Source: Flavobacterium paronense | Lineage (GTDB): Bacteria > Bacteroidota > Bacteroidia > Flavobacteriales > Flavobacteriaceae | NCBI RefSeq assembly: GCF_030409795.1 | Contig: NZ_JAUFQN010000019.1 | Location: 3,100,001 to 3,164,000, forward strand | Length of the DNA: 64,000 bases | Reading direction: 5' to 3' | Shown: positions 44,383-54,376 of the stretch, one piece after another | How the letters are laid out: each line of letters begins with the position of its first letter | How positions within the stretch are numbered: position 1 is the stretch's first letter | The notes under the pieces: generated by a model | Seen by the model: only the letters and a program-made list of their open reading frames with translations | What the model was told of the DNA's origin: nothing | The model's database searches: none | Position numbers and translations under genes: made by a program

Positions 44383-47300
44383 TTATTCTTTGATAAAACG
44401 TTTTGTTGAAGTTGAAGTTCCGTTTGAAACTTCAATTAAGAATGTTCCTGCTTTTAAAGAACCAACATAGATACTTTCGTTTTCAATTTTACCATTTCCT
44501 AATTCTTGTCCCATCATGTTATAGATTCTATAAGTCGATGTAGATTCAAGATTTGAAATGTTTAGAATATCACCTTTTACAGGATTTGGATACAAGTTGA
44601 AAGAAACTCTTGTATTAGCATCGTTAATTCTTGCTGTAGCAGTAATATTAACAGTATAATCTTCTACTTGACCATAAGTAAATGACTGACAAGAAGAAGT
44701 TGGAGTAGCATTGTAATTCATTTGCACTCTCATTCTTGTTGCTCCTAAAGTAGCAGTAGCTGGAATTGTAAACGTACCAGTTACTGGTGTCGTTGTTGAA
44801 GCTGCTTTTGTCCATACTTTTTCTCCTGCATCTGTGAAAACACCATTTCCGTTGTAATCAATCCAAACAGCATAACCTTCTTTGTAAACAGTACTTGTCC
44901 AAGCTGGTGTAATTGTAATAGTGTATGCAGTTCCTCTAACAGCATTTGTTGAAAGTGCTGTAAAATTTTCATATCCAGCAGTTCCTGTTGAAGTGTTGCT
45001 AATGGTTCCGAAAACTACTTTTCCAATTCTCTCATCAGTAGTAATACTTGATGTAGAGGCACAATATGTTACTGTGTTAACTAATGTTGTAACACTTACT
45101 GTATTACTATCTAAAGAAGCATTTCCAGCAGCATCTTTAGCTTTAACTGTGAAAGTATATGCAGTAGAAGCAGTTAAACCAGTTACGGCATATGTAGTTG
45201 CTGTAGTTGAAGCTAAGAAAACCCCACCTTTATAAACATCATATCCTGTTACTGCCACGTTATCTGTAGCACCTGTCCAAGATAAATTAGTAGTCGTTGC
45301 AGTAGTTCCAGAAGCTGATAATGTTGGAGCGGTTGGTGCTGTTGTATCAGGAGTTAGAGTTGTTACTGTAACAGTATTACTTGCTAAAGAAATATTATTA
45401 GCGGCATCTTTAGCTTGAACATAAAATGCATAAGCTGTAGAAGATGATAAACCTGTAACCGTTAGTGTAGTTGATGAAGTAGAAGTTTTTAAAACTCCAT
45501 CTTGGTATACATCATATCCAGTTACAGCTACGTTATCAGTAGAACCAACCCAAGATAATACGGTAGATGTTAATGTAGTTCCTGAAGCTGATAACGTTGG
45601 CGCAGTTGGTGCAGTTGTATCAGGAGCAGGAGATAATGTTGTTACACTAACTGCATTACTAGTAATAGAAGCGTTTCCAGCGGCATCTTTAGCTTTAACA
45701 GTGAAAACATAAGTAGTTGTATTTACTAAACCAGAAACAGTATAAGTTGTTGAAGCAGTTGAGCCTAATAAAACCCCATCTTTATAAATATCATAACTAG
45801 TAACTGCTACGTTATCAGTAGCACCAGACCAAGATAAATTTGTTGTGGTTTGAGTAGTTCCAGAAGCCGATAAAGTTGGTGCAGTTGGCGCAACAGTATC
45901 CGTTGAACCTGCAGTAATAGTAAAGTTAGTATTAGAAACATCAAAGAAAATATGATTTGTCCCTTTTACCATAATTCTATTGGTTGTTCCAGGAGTATTT
46001 GGAATAGTAACAGCTTCTGTTCCGTCATTTGGCGTAGCTGATAATAAAGTAGACCAAGTTGCGCCAGCATCAGTAGACAAAAGGACATCCACATTAGCAC
46101 AGTTTACTCCGTTTGCAGTTGTACCCGCTACAGCCCAAGTTACCGTTTGAGAACTTCCGCCTACATAAGACACAGCAGTATTTGGAGAACTTACAGTAAA
46201 TGGTCCGGCAGTTGCATTTACAGTAACAATCATATCGTCACTATTATTTGCTGGTCCGCCAGCTCTATTGTCACGAACAGTTACTCTAAAATTCATTGTT
46301 CTGGCTACAGATGATAAAGCTTCAACAGTAAGTTCTGTTCCAGCAGTTGTAGTTGCACCAGTTAAAACAGAAGCCATTCTTGGGAAATATCTTGTTGGAG
46401 AAGCAGTTGAATTATAAGATCTGAAATTTACTCCAGTAGTTTTAGTAGCACTTGGCGCTGCTGATGTAGTTTGATTATCCATTTCTTCCCAGTTATAGGT
46501 AAGCGCATCACCATTGGCGTCTGTACCTGCACCTGTTAACATAAAAGGAGTACTTTTCGGAATCGTATAATCCAATCCAGCACTAGCCGTTGGAATAGCA
46601 TTTCCTGTTGCAATATTTACAGAGCAAGTTTTAGCCTTGATATTATTGGTTACTTGTTGGATACTTACAGCATGGAAAAAGGCATCAGAATGGGGTTGAA
46701 CATCAAGTGCTGTAATTCCAGCATAACCCATGATAGTTGAACCTGAACCTGGCTCCATTTGAACGCCTGATCCTTCATTACTATGTGTAAAAGTATGGTT
46801 TGCACCCATTTGGTGTCCAATTTCATGAGCAACATAATCAATATCAAAATTATCTCCAGACGGAATTCCGTCAGCCGGAGAAGTGATACCACTTCCTTTA
46901 GAACCGTTTGTGCATATACATCCAATACAACCTGCGTTTCCACCACCACCAGTGGCGCCAAATAAATGACCTAAATCATAATTAGCTTCTCCAATTACAG
47001 ATGTTAATGTTGATTGTAGTTGTGCATTCCATTGTGACATACTTGCAGCAGCTGAATAAGGGTCAGTTGATGCACTAGTGTAAATTACTAAGTCTGTATT
47101 TGCAATAATAATAAAACGGGCACCAAAATCTTTTTCGAAAACACCATTACATCTGGTAATCGAGTTATTGATAGCAGCCAAAGCCAACGCTTTTGTACCA
47201 CCAAAATAAGCAGTATATTCTCCCGTACATGACATAGCCAAACGGAAAGTTCTCAAAACGGCGTCGTCAGCATTTGGTCTTAAAGTGCTTCCGGCAGTTT

Positions 47301-47844
47301 GCGCAGCGGCAGCATCAATAACACTACATTCAAAACGAGTAAGCGATTGCGCCTTGTCTGATTTTCTGTAAACAGTGTAAGTTTCTAAATCAGCAGAAAT
47401 AGGTTCGATAAAAACGGCAGATTTATCAGCAGCAAGCACCATAGATTTAAAACCTAAAGGGGATACGCTGAAATAAGCTGTTGCTGTAGGATTATCAATT
47501 CCAATTCCGATGTATGATTTAATTTCTGGATATTTTGCTGCTAAAGCAGGATCCATTGTTGAATTTTCGTAAACACTATATTTTTCTAAAACGCCTTCTG
47601 CATTTGGAATAGACAGTATGGCATTAGATTTTGAGGTTGCCATTCTTTCAGGCACATTACTTAAACTTGATTTTAAACTTAAAAGATTTAAGTTAAAAAG
47701 GTTTCTTTCCGGAAGTTGCATTCTGGCTTCCAAAGGAACCATGTTGCTTTTTTTTGTGGTGGCACTCCACATTGAACTTTTGTTTTGAGCAAAAGACACA
47801 CTCGAAGCTACCACTAAGGCAACAATAAGTAGTTTACATTTCAT
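44383..47844 (-). CDS. Secreted reprolysin-like metallopeptidase with Fn3 repeats and T9SS sorting domain
   Basis: This 1153-residue protein has a signal peptide (residues 1-20, ending SSVSFAQ). The M12B-like catalytic domain (about 195-420) has the zinc motif HEIGHQMGANH with His340, Glu341, His344 and His350, and a later Met turn candidate (TIMGYAG). A beta domain follows, then three fibronectin type III domains that are nearly the same (about 655-745, 750-840, 840-930), a GEVED domain (about 935-1070, WIDYNGNGVFTDAGEKVW) and a type IX secretion C-terminal domain (about 1085-1153, NLYPNPVKGDILNIS, ending STKRFIKE). The zinc ligands are present, so it is likely an active surface or secreted protease. 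Confidence 0.95.
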   Translation of the reverse strand: MKCKLLIVALVVASSVSFAQNKSSMWSATTKKSNMVPLEARMQLPERNLFNLNLLSLKSSLSNVPERMATSKSNAILSIPNAEGVLEKYSVYENSTMDPALAAKYPEIKSYIGIGIDNPTATAYFSVSPLGFKSMVLAADKSAVFIEPISADLETYTVYRKSDKAQSLTRFECSVIDAAAAQTAGSTLRPNADDAVLRTFRLAMSCTGEYTAYFGGTKALALAAINNSITRCNGVFEKDFGARFIIIANTDLVIYTSASTDPYSAAASMSQWNAQLQSTLTSVIGEANYDLGHLFGATGGGGNAGCIGCICTNGSKGSGITSPADGIPSGDNFDIDYVAHEIGHQMGANHTFTHSNEGSGVQMEPGSGSTIMGYAGITALDVQPHSDAFFHAVSIQQVTNNIKAKTCSVNIATGNAIPTASAGLDYTIPKSTPFMLTGAGTDANGDALTYNWEEMDNQTTSAAPSATKTTGVNFRSYNSTASPTRYFPRMASVLTGATTTAGTELTVEALSSVARTMNFRVTVRDNRAGGPANNSDDMIVTVNATAGPFTVSSPNTAVSYVGGSSQTVTWAVAGTTANGVNCANVDVLLSTDAGATWSTLLSATPNDGTEAVTIPNTPGTTNRIMVKGTNHIFFDVSNTNFTITAGSTDTVAPTAPTLSASGTTQTTTNLSWSGATDNVAVTSYDIYKDGVLLGSTASTTYTVSGLVNTTTYVFTVKAKDAAGNASITSNAVSVTTLSPAPDTTAPTAPTLSASGTTLTSTVLSWVGSTDNVAVTGYDVYQDGVLKTSTSSTTLTVTGLSSSTAYAFYVQAKDAANNISLASNTVTVTTLTPDTTAPTAPTLSASGTTATTTNLSWTGATDNVAVTGYDVYKGGVFLASTTATTYAVTGLTASTAYTFTVKAKDAAGNASLDSNTVSVTTLVNTVTYCASTSSITTDERIGKVVFGTISNTSTGTAGYENFTALSTNAVRGTAYTITITPAWTSTVYKEGYAVWIDYNGNGVFTDAGEKVWTKAASTTTPVTGTFTIPATATLGATRMRVQMNYNATPTSSCQSFTYGQVEDYTVNITATARINDANTRVSFNLYPNPVKGDILNISNLESTSTYRIYNMMGQELGNGKIENESIYVGSLKAGTFLIEVSNGTSTSTKRFIKE

Positions 47845-48058
47845 AATTTAATAGTTTGGTTAAAATAGTGCACCAAAAATAAAATTATTTTTATCATATT
47901 ACTTACTTATTTACTAAAATCAGTATCAAATTGATAAACATCACTGTTTTCTGTTGAAATATTATTAAAAACTAAATACAATTCGTATAAAAAAATAAAT
48001 TTTTAAAATTTTACTTTAAGTTTTATCTGAAAAAAGTATTTTTAAAGAAAAATAACAA

Positions 48059-49174
48059 ATGAATTTTAGCTATTGGGAACTCAAAAATTGGTTTACAGCT
48101 ATTGATTTTACAATTGTTGGTAGTGGGATTGTCGGTCTACATTGTGCTTTAGCTTTGCGTGAAAAATTCCCAGAAAGTAAAATACTGATTTTAGAAAAGG
48201 GGATTTTACCTCAAGGAGCCAGTACAAAAAATGCCGGTTTTGCATGCTTTGGAAGTCTTTCAGAAATCATAGATGATTTAAAATCGCATAGTGAAGAAGC
48301 AGTTTTTCAATTGATTCAAAAACGGTGGAAAGGGTTGCAATTGTTGCGTAAAAACCTAGGCGATGAAACAATAGATTTTAAACCTTACGGAGGATATGAA
48401 TTGTTTCTCAAAGATGAAGAAAGTACATACACAGAATGTTTGCAAAAACTCTCTTTTATCAATGACTTATTAAAACCACTTCTTAGGAATGATGTTTTTG
48501 CTAAAGAAGTTGACCGTTTTGCTTTTCAAGGCATACAAGAACATGTTATTTTTAATCCGTTTGAAGCACAAATTGATACAGGGAAAATGATGAATGCCTT
48601 ATTGAAAAAAGCAATTGCAAACAATATTTTAATTTTAAATCAAGTTGAAGTCAAGTCTTTTCAAGAAAAAACGAATAGTGTTGAAGTTACTTTAGACGAA
48701 TTTAGTTTCCCTACCAAAAAGTTACTATTTGCAACGAATGGTTTTGCATCGGAACTGACAAACAATAAAGTAAAACCAGCAAGAGCTCAGGTTTTAATAA
48801 CAGAGCCGATTCCAAATTTGGATATTAAAGGAACGTTTCACTTAGATAAAGGCTATTATTATTTTAGAAATATTGACAACAGAATTTTACTTGGTGGAGG
48901 AAGAAATTTAGCTTTTGAAGAAGAAACCACAACCGAACTTGGCCAAACAGAATTAATTCAAAATCGCTTGGAGAGATTATTAAAAGAAGTAATTTTACCA
49001 AACACTGATTATAAGATTGAACATCGTTGGAGTGGTATTATGGGATTAGGGGCGACAAAAAACCCAATCGTTGAGCAATTGTCTGAACATGTTTATTGTG
49101 GTGTAAGATTAGGCGGAATGGGAGTTGCAATTGGAAGTTTGATAGGACAAGAATTAGCAGATTTAGTAATATAA
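48059..49174 (+). CDS. FAD-dependent oxidoreductase (DAO family)
   Basis: This 371-residue flavoprotein has the dinucleotide motif GSGIVGLHCAL (about 21-31), a KNAGFACFGSLSE stretch after it, and a C-terminal HRWSGIMGLGATKNPIVE with GGMGVAIGS (FAD-binding end). This is the DAO / glycine oxidase-like fold; the substrate is unknown. It begins MNFSYWELKNWFTAIDF. It is 3 bp before mtgA and on the same strand, so the two genes are probably cotranscribed, with no clear functional link. Confidence 0.9.
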   Translation: MNFSYWELKNWFTAIDFTIVGSGIVGLHCALALREKFPESKILILEKGILPQGASTKNAGFACFGSLSEIIDDLKSHSEEAVFQLIQKRWKGLQLLRKNLGDETIDFKPYGGYELFLKDEESTYTECLQKLSFINDLLKPLLRNDVFAKEVDRFAFQGIQEHVIFNPFEAQIDTGKMMNALLKKAIANNILILNQVEVKSFQEKTNSVEVTLDEFSFPTKKLLFATNGFASELTNNKVKPARAQVLITEPIPNLDIKGTFHLDKGYYYFRNIDNRILLGGGRNLAFEEETTTELGQTELIQNRLERLLKEVILPNTDYKIEHRWSGIMGLGATKNPIVEQLSEHVYCGVRLGGMGVAIGSLIGQELADLVI

Positions 49175-49177
49175 AAT

Positions 49178-49858
49178 ATGATAAGAAAAATTTCACGTTG
49201 GATATGGAAAGCTATGCTTTGGTTTTTTGGACTTTCCATTTTATCTGTAATTATATTTAAATGGGTTCCAATTCCGTTTACACCTTTGATGATTACAAGA
49301 ATAATTGAATTTAAATTAGATGGGAATGATGCGATTTACAGCCATAAATGGGTTCCGTTAGAAGCCATTTCTCCAAATCTTCCCAAAGCAGTTATCGCTA
49401 GCGAAGATGGGAATTTTTTAAAGCATAGCGGTTTTGATTTTAAAGCGATGCAGAAAGCCTTTAAAAACAATAACAAAGGAAGAAGGTTAAAAGGAGGAAG
49501 CACGATTTCACAGCAAACAGCCAAAAATGTTTTCCTTTGGCAAGGCAGAAGTTATATCCGCAAAGGACTCGAAGCTTATTTTACGGTTCTAATTGAACTG
49601 ATTTGGGGCAAAGAACGTATTATGGAAGTTTACCTAAATAGCATAGAAATGGGCAATGGGGTTTATGGCGCTCAAGAAGCAGCAAGGATTTGGTACAGAA
49701 AAGAAGCAATAAATTTGAATCCAAGAGAATCAGCCGGAATTGCAGCAATTTTACCTAACCCCAGAAAGTACAAAGCATCAAATTCTTCTTCTTATATTGA
49801 AAAGAGAAAGGATAAAATCATGAGAGTGATGCGACATATTGGAAAAATTGAGTATTAA
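49178..49858 (+). CDS. mtgA: Monofunctional peptidoglycan transglycosylase
   Basis: This 226-residue GT51 enzyme polymerises lipid II into glycan chains. One membrane segment is near the start (about 11-32). The GT51 motifs follow: VIASEDGNFLKHSGFDF (catalytic Glu, about 72), KGGSTISQQTAKNVFL, GKERIMEVYLN and AIEMGN-type SIEMGNGVYGAQ. The length is normal. It is followed by a strong terminator. Confidence 0.95.
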   Translation: MIRKISRWIWKAMLWFFGLSILSVIIFKWVPIPFTPLMITRIIEFKLDGNDAIYSHKWVPLEAISPNLPKAVIASEDGNFLKHSGFDFKAMQKAFKNNNKGRRLKGGSTISQQTAKNVFLWQGRSYIRKGLEAYFTVLIELIWGKERIMEVYLNSIEMGNGVYGAQEAARIWYRKEAINLNPRESAGIAAILPNPRKYKASNSSSYIEKRKDKIMRVMRHIGKIEY

Positions 49859-49890
49859 AAAACGTCCCAAGTTAATGGGACGTTTTTTAA
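49857..49890. terminator. Bidirectional terminator after mtgA and the TonB receptor
   Basis: aaaaaacgtccca (49857-49869) pairs with tgggacgtttttt (49876-49888). Confidence 0.9.
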
Positions 49891-49895
49891 TTTAC

Positions 49896-52103
49896 CTAAA
49901 TAATAAAATTGACACCTAAAATAATATTCCTTCCAATATTCGGAATTCCATCCGTTTTTAATCGGGACAAATGCGAAATGTAAGTCTTGTCAAATACATT
50001 GTTTGCATTTAAATTGAAGTTAAAAATAGCTTTACTAATAATAATCTTTCCTCCTAAACCTAAATTTAGTAAGGTATAATCATTAGTTCTGGTTTCAAAT
50101 TCATTGTTGTTATTTTGCGCAAAAGTGCTTTCAATATTTAAAGTAGCAAAACCTTCTTTAAACCAATTTTTCAATTCAAATTCTCCTTTAAAAGTATTGT
50201 TCCATTTGTTGGCGGGAATTAAAGGCAAATTGCTTCCCTCATCTTTTTTTCCGATTACAGTTTCAAAACTACTGGTGAAGTGCAACCAATCTAGAGGATG
50301 CGGATGAAAATGAATTCCGGCTTCACCACCATATAATTTGGCATTTGCCTGCACATAATCGTAAACATTGTTTCCAGCAATTACATTTCCATTTGGAGAA
50401 ATAAATATGTAATTATTGATGTGATTGTAAAATCCGTTGGCAAAGATTTCAAAATGAGAACTTTTATATTCCAGATTTAAATCGGTTTGTAAATTTTGTT
50501 CGTTTAATAAATTAGCGTTACCAATTTCATAACGATTGCTGCCTTCATGAACTCCATTCGAAGTTAATTCGGCTAAATTCGGAGCACGAAAACCAGAAGC
50601 AATGTTTAGCCGAAGGGTAAAATCATCAGCCAAATTGGTTTTGAAACCTAGTGACGCATTGAAGCTGTCAAAACTTTTATCAATCGCTTCAAAGTAACCT
50701 TCATTTCCTATGATTCCGTGGGTTTCGCTGCTTACTTGTCTATTGTCAAAACGAAGTCCGGCTTGTAAAACATTCTTTCCAAATTCGTAGTTCGCCGTAC
50801 CAAAAACGCCAAAATCATTCGTCGCCGCATCCGGAATCAATAATTCTTCTCCCGAATTTTTATTGGTTTGATGCATTCCCTGAAGTCCAACAATGGTTTC
50901 TACTTTTCCCAATTTTGGTAAATAATATTTCAAATCATAATTCAGCGTTCGCAGTTTCATGTGCAAAGAAGCCACATTGCTATCTGTAAACTCGCTTCGA
51001 TCATTAAAAATATAACCCAAATCGGCATCAAGTTTTGAGTTCTTGAAATAGAAATTATTGTGCAAACTCAAAATATGATTGTCAACCGCTTGTTTAGGAT
51101 AAATAGTAGAATGACTAGTTGATTGTTCACCTATTCCTTCTTCTGGGATTCCCAAATCCAGCTTATTGAAATTATATCTAAGCACACTTGAAAACTTCGA
51201 ATTGCTGTAACCAATTCCAGCTTTCAAATCACTTTCGTTATAACGCGTATTTGTTATTCTGTTACCATCGGGAATTTGATAATCGGCATGCGTATTGAAA
51301 CTTCCTCGTGCTAAAAATTTCCAGTTTTCGGTGGATGTTTTTATGCCTAAAGAAGTATTGCTTCCCAAAGTATTTGAAAACACACGTTGACTAAAATCTG
51401 CTTTAAATTCTTTTGAATTAGCAAATTTTTCAGGATTAAAATACAAAACGCCACCCAATGCGTCAGAACCATAAAGTAATGAAGCTGGACCTTTGATGAC
51501 TTCCATACTTTCAACTCCGGCATCATTCAAACCCAAACCGTGTTCTTCGCCAAATTGTTGATTTTCCAATCTAACGCCTTGTGAATATACCAAAACCCGA
51601 TTACCACTTAATCCCCGAATTACCGGCTTTCCAATCGAAGTTCCAGTAGAAACTTGAGAAACTCCTGGGATTTTTGCCAAACCTTCAATGAGTGTTGTGG
51701 CTCCTTTTTGTTGTAATGATTTTACGCTTTCGTGTTCCACTTTCATCACGTTTTGCGATTGTAATTTGTTGAATGCTGTTGAAACAATGACTTCATCCAT
51801 GTGGATTATATTGTCTTCCAAAGCTATATTTTGAGTGATTTCTTTTCCTAAAAAAGAAATAGAAAGTGTTTGTGTACTATAACCAACAGCCGAAAATAAA
51901 ATTTTAAAAGTGCCGTTTGGCAAATTGACTAAAGTGTACTTCCCATCAGTATCAGAAATAGTTTCTTTATGAATTTCAGGCAAGGAAACAATGACGTTGG
52001 ACAACGGTTTATTTTCTTTATCGGAAGTAATTCCTGAAATTTTGTTTTGTGCTGAGCCAACTAAAGAGAACCCTAATAATAAGGTTACATAAAATAGTTT
52101 CAT
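49896..52103 (-). CDS. TonB-dependent receptor
   Basis: This 735-residue outer-membrane protein has a signal peptide (residues 1-18, ending VGSAQ), a carboxypeptidase-like regulatory domain (about 22-105, GKYTLVNLPNGTFKILF), a plug domain (about 115-220, QQKGATTLIEGLAKIPGVS, PVIRGLSGNRVLVY, VIKGPASLLYGSDALGG) and a C-terminal barrel. It ends IILGVNFII, a typical barrel C-terminus. It resembles the CirA/BtuB or metal-siderophore group; the substrate is unknown. The small His/Cys-rich gene is 59 bp upstream on the same strand, which hints at a metal. Confidence 0.92.
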   Translation of the reverse strand: MKLFYVTLLLGFSLVGSAQNKISGITSDKENKPLSNVIVSLPEIHKETISDTDGKYTLVNLPNGTFKILFSAVGYSTQTLSISFLGKEITQNIALEDNIIHMDEVIVSTAFNKLQSQNVMKVEHESVKSLQQKGATTLIEGLAKIPGVSQVSTGTSIGKPVIRGLSGNRVLVYSQGVRLENQQFGEEHGLGLNDAGVESMEVIKGPASLLYGSDALGGVLYFNPEKFANSKEFKADFSQRVFSNTLGSNTSLGIKTSTENWKFLARGSFNTHADYQIPDGNRITNTRYNESDLKAGIGYSNSKFSSVLRYNFNKLDLGIPEEGIGEQSTSHSTIYPKQAVDNHILSLHNNFYFKNSKLDADLGYIFNDRSEFTDSNVASLHMKLRTLNYDLKYYLPKLGKVETIVGLQGMHQTNKNSGEELLIPDAATNDFGVFGTANYEFGKNVLQAGLRFDNRQVSSETHGIIGNEGYFEAIDKSFDSFNASLGFKTNLADDFTLRLNIASGFRAPNLAELTSNGVHEGSNRYEIGNANLLNEQNLQTDLNLEYKSSHFEIFANGFYNHINNYIFISPNGNVIAGNNVYDYVQANAKLYGGEAGIHFHPHPLDWLHFTSSFETVIGKKDEGSNLPLIPANKWNNTFKGEFELKNWFKEGFATLNIESTFAQNNNNEFETRTNDYTLLNLGLGGKIIISKAIFNFNLNANNVFDKTYISHLSRLKTDGIPNIGRNIILGVNFII

Positions 52104-52162
52104 GTTTTAGATTTTTAATTATTGTAAATGATTTTTGTGCCAAATAATTTTGGCTAAACCGA

Positions 52163-52516
52163 TTAAACAATAACAGTCGGCGGAGCCCGAAGTCCAAATA
52201 ACGCTCCTCTAAAAAATTGAGTGATTTCTTTGGAATAACAAAAAGTATAGGAAGAAAGAACTTCTGTTTTTTTGAAATCAAAAGAGTAAAAATGCGTTGG
52301 AGTATAATTACTTAATGCAAATTCGCAAACAAAACAATGGTCAAATTCGTGATGTTGATGATTGATTTCAGTTTTGTTAATAGCGTATTTGTGATGGCAA
52401 TGTTTTTCAGCAATAAATTTTTCTAAGTGATGAAATGAATGCAAGGATTGCAACAAAATGGCTCCCATTACCATGAAAGTAAAAGATAGGCTTAGTATGG
52501 AAATTTTGTTTTTCAT
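52163..52516 (-). CDS. Small His/Cys-rich membrane-anchored protein, possible metal-related partner of the TonB receptor
   Basis: This 117-residue protein has a hydrophobic N-terminal segment (about 7-25), then His and Cys clusters (HSFHHLEKF, KHCHHKY, NHQHHEFDHCFVCEF; about 26-85) and a C-terminal GLRAPPTVI. The RAPP ending and the position before a TonB receptor match a class of small proteins commonly found in Bacteroidota metal-uptake operons. The His/Cys clusters suit metal binding. Neither the metal nor the act can be deduced. Confidence 0.7.
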   Translation of the reverse strand: MKNKISILSLSFTFMVMGAILLQSLHSFHHLEKFIAEKHCHHKYAINKTEINHQHHEFDHCFVCEFALSNYTPTHFYSFDFKKTEVLSSYTFCYSKEITQFFRGALFGLRAPPTVIV

Positions 52517-52542
52517 CGGCTACAAATGTAAGTTATCACCAA

Positions 52543-52594
52543 AGAAAAACCGTTTGATTTTAACAAATTTTATGATTTGCAAAATCAAACGGTT
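52543..52594 (-). terminator. Long hairpin after asd
   Basis: aaccgtttgatttt (52548-52561) is a perfect complement of aaaatcaaacggtt (52581-52594), with an inner caaat/atttg stem. On the minus strand it ends in a T-run, so it is likely the asd terminator. Confidence 0.75.
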
Positions 52595-52626
52595 ACCTAT
52601 ATCTGTCATTTCCACGAAATTGGGAA

Positions 52627-53616
52627 CTACACTAATTTATGCGCCACTAAATATTCAGCAATTTGTATCGTATTGGTAGCAGCACCTTTTCTCAAATTGT
52701 CAGACACAATCCACATGTTTAATGAGTTTGCCTGGCTTTCATCACGACGTATTCTACCCACAAAAACATCATCTTTTCCTTGTGCATACAATGGCATTGG
52801 ATAGGTGTAAGTATCATTATTGTCTTGAACGGTAACACCATCAGTATGATGCAAAATGTTGCGTACTTCATTCACATCAAAATCATTCGAAAATTCTACA
52901 TTCACAGCTTCACTATGACCACCTACTACAGGAATTCTGATAGCTGTTGCTGTAACTGCAATTGATTTATCTCCGATTATTTTTTGGGTTTCGCGCACCA
53001 ATTTCATTTCTTCTTTGGTGTATCCGTTATCCTCAAAACTGTCGCATTGTGGAATAGCATTTCGGTGAATTTGGTATTTGTACGCCATTTCACCTTGTAT
53101 CCCTGCGTATTCATTTTCTAATTGTCTTACAGCTTTTACACCAGTGCCGGTGATAGATTGGTAAGTAGAAACTACAACACGTTTGATATTATATTTTTTA
53201 TGCAATGGTGCTAAAACCATAACCATTTGAATAGTTGAACAGTTTGGGTTAGCAATGATTTTATCATCTTTAGTTAATTCAGAAGCGTTGATTTCTGGAA
53301 CCACTAGTTTTTTTGTTGGATCCATTCTCCATGCTGACGAATTATCTATTACGGTTGTTCCGGCTGCAGCAAATTTTGGTGCCCAAGCTAAAGAAGTTTC
53401 TCCGCCAGCAGAAAACAAAGCAATATCCGCTTTCATATCAACGGCACTTTGTAAACCAACTACTTTGTATTTTTTCCCTTTGAATTCAATTTCTTTTCCA
53501 ACAGATTTTTCAGAAGCAACAGGAATCAATTCGGTTACCGGAAAATTCCTTTCGGCTAAAACTTTAAGCATTACTTCACCAACCATTCCGGTTGCGCCAA
53601 CAACAGCAACTTTCAT
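52627..53616 (-). CDS. asd: Aspartate-semialdehyde dehydrogenase
   Basis: This 329-residue enzyme makes aspartate semialdehyde for Lys, Thr, Met and diaminopimelate. It shows the NADP site VGATGMVGEVMLKVL, the GGETSLAWAPKF stretch, the catalytic Cys in NPNCSTIQMV (about 129) and the His in VVGGHSEAV. The length is normal. It stands alone, after a stretch with interspersed repeats. Confidence 0.95.
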   Translation of the reverse strand: MKVAVVGATGMVGEVMLKVLAERNFPVTELIPVASEKSVGKEIEFKGKKYKVVGLQSAVDMKADIALFSAGGETSLAWAPKFAAAGTTVIDNSSAWRMDPTKKLVVPEINASELTKDDKIIANPNCSTIQMVMVLAPLHKKYNIKRVVVSTYQSITGTGVKAVRQLENEYAGIQGEMAYKYQIHRNAIPQCDSFEDNGYTKEEMKLVRETQKIIGDKSIAVTATAIRIPVVGGHSEAVNVEFSNDFDVNEVRNILHHTDGVTVQDNNDTYTYPMPLYAQGKDDVFVGRIRRDESQANSLNMWIVSDNLRKGAATNTIQIAEYLVAHKLV

Positions 53617-53746
53617 ATTTTTATTTTTATCGATTTATAAATTTTGAAGTACAAAAGTATGTAGAAAATAGAAAAAAGATGAAAGAAGAAAGAAAAAAGA
53701 TGAGAGAAAGCAGAAAGTAATATCCTGAAAACTAGGAAACGTGAAT

Positions 53747-53830
53747 TCTAGCCCCGATTGCAGCAACTACCGCGTAGTGCGGAAAGCGGGTGTGAATGTC
53801 CTGAATACGACAAATGGTGTGCTCCTAAAA
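53747..53830 (+). repeat. tagccccgattg...cggaaagcggg element, copy B
   Basis: It begins with tagccccgattg (53749-53760) and reaches cggaaagcggg at 53780-53790; it may continue to gctcctaaaa near 53830. It is the same element as copy A at 35563-35636 but with a much shorter and different core. Confidence 0.75.
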
Positions 53831-53832
53831 CA

Positions 53833-53862
53833 GAAAAACCGCCTCAATTAAGAAGCGGTTTA
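53833..53862 (-). terminator. Terminator of mscL
   Basis: On the minus strand aaaccgct and ggcggttttt form the stem, with T-rich sequence after it. Confidence 0.65.
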
Positions 53863-53886
53863 GTTAGAATATATAATGTAGCGGTA

Positions 53887-54303
53887 TTATTTTTTCAACA
53901 AATCTCTAATTTGTGTTAGCAATTCTTCTTGAGTTGGTCCGGCTGGAGCAGCAGGTGCAGCTTCCTCTTTCTTTTTAGCTTTTTCAGCCGCTCTTAAAAC
54001 CACAAAAATGAAGAAAGCAATAATGATGAAATTAATCACAGCCTGAACAAAATTTCCGTACGTCATTACCGAAGCACCTGCTTTTTTGGCAGCTTCTAAG
54101 TTTTCGTAACTTTGACCGTTTAATGCAATAAATTTTGTTGTAAAATCAATTCCGCCAGTAATTAAACCAACTAGAGGCATAATAAGATCATCAACAGCAG
54201 AACCTACAATTTTTCCGAAAGCACCACCGATTACTACCGCGGTTGCTAAACTTAATACATCGCCTTTCATTAAAGACGCTTTGAAATCGCTAAAAAATCC
54301 CAT
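53887..54303 (-). CDS. mscL: Large-conductance mechanosensitive channel
   Basis: This 138-residue channel opens on membrane tension to release solutes. The N-terminus [20 protein letters not shown] and the first membrane helix with [20 protein letters not shown] (about 22-41) match MscL. A second helix is near 85-105 ([14 protein letters not shown]), and the cytoplasmic end is rich in Ala/Pro/Glu ([17 protein letters not shown]). Monocistronic. Confidence 0.96.
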   Translation of the reverse strand: MGFFSDFKASLMKGDVLSLATAVVIGGAFGKIVGSAVDDLIMPLVGLITGGIDFTTKFIALNGQSYENLEAAKKAGASVMTYGNFVQAVINFIIIAFFIFVVLRAAEKAKKKEEAAPAAPAGPTQEELLTQIRDLLKK

Positions 54304-54376
54304 AATTATTTTTGTTTTATTGGTTAATTGAAAACTAAATTAAATAAAATTTTAACAGTTTTAAATAATTTTTTAA

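Noticed and set aside
44921..45235. Plus-strand 104-residue ORF opposite the T9SS protease
   Set aside because: It mirrors the repetitive Thr/Ala-rich Fn3 coding sequence and has no start context or signal.
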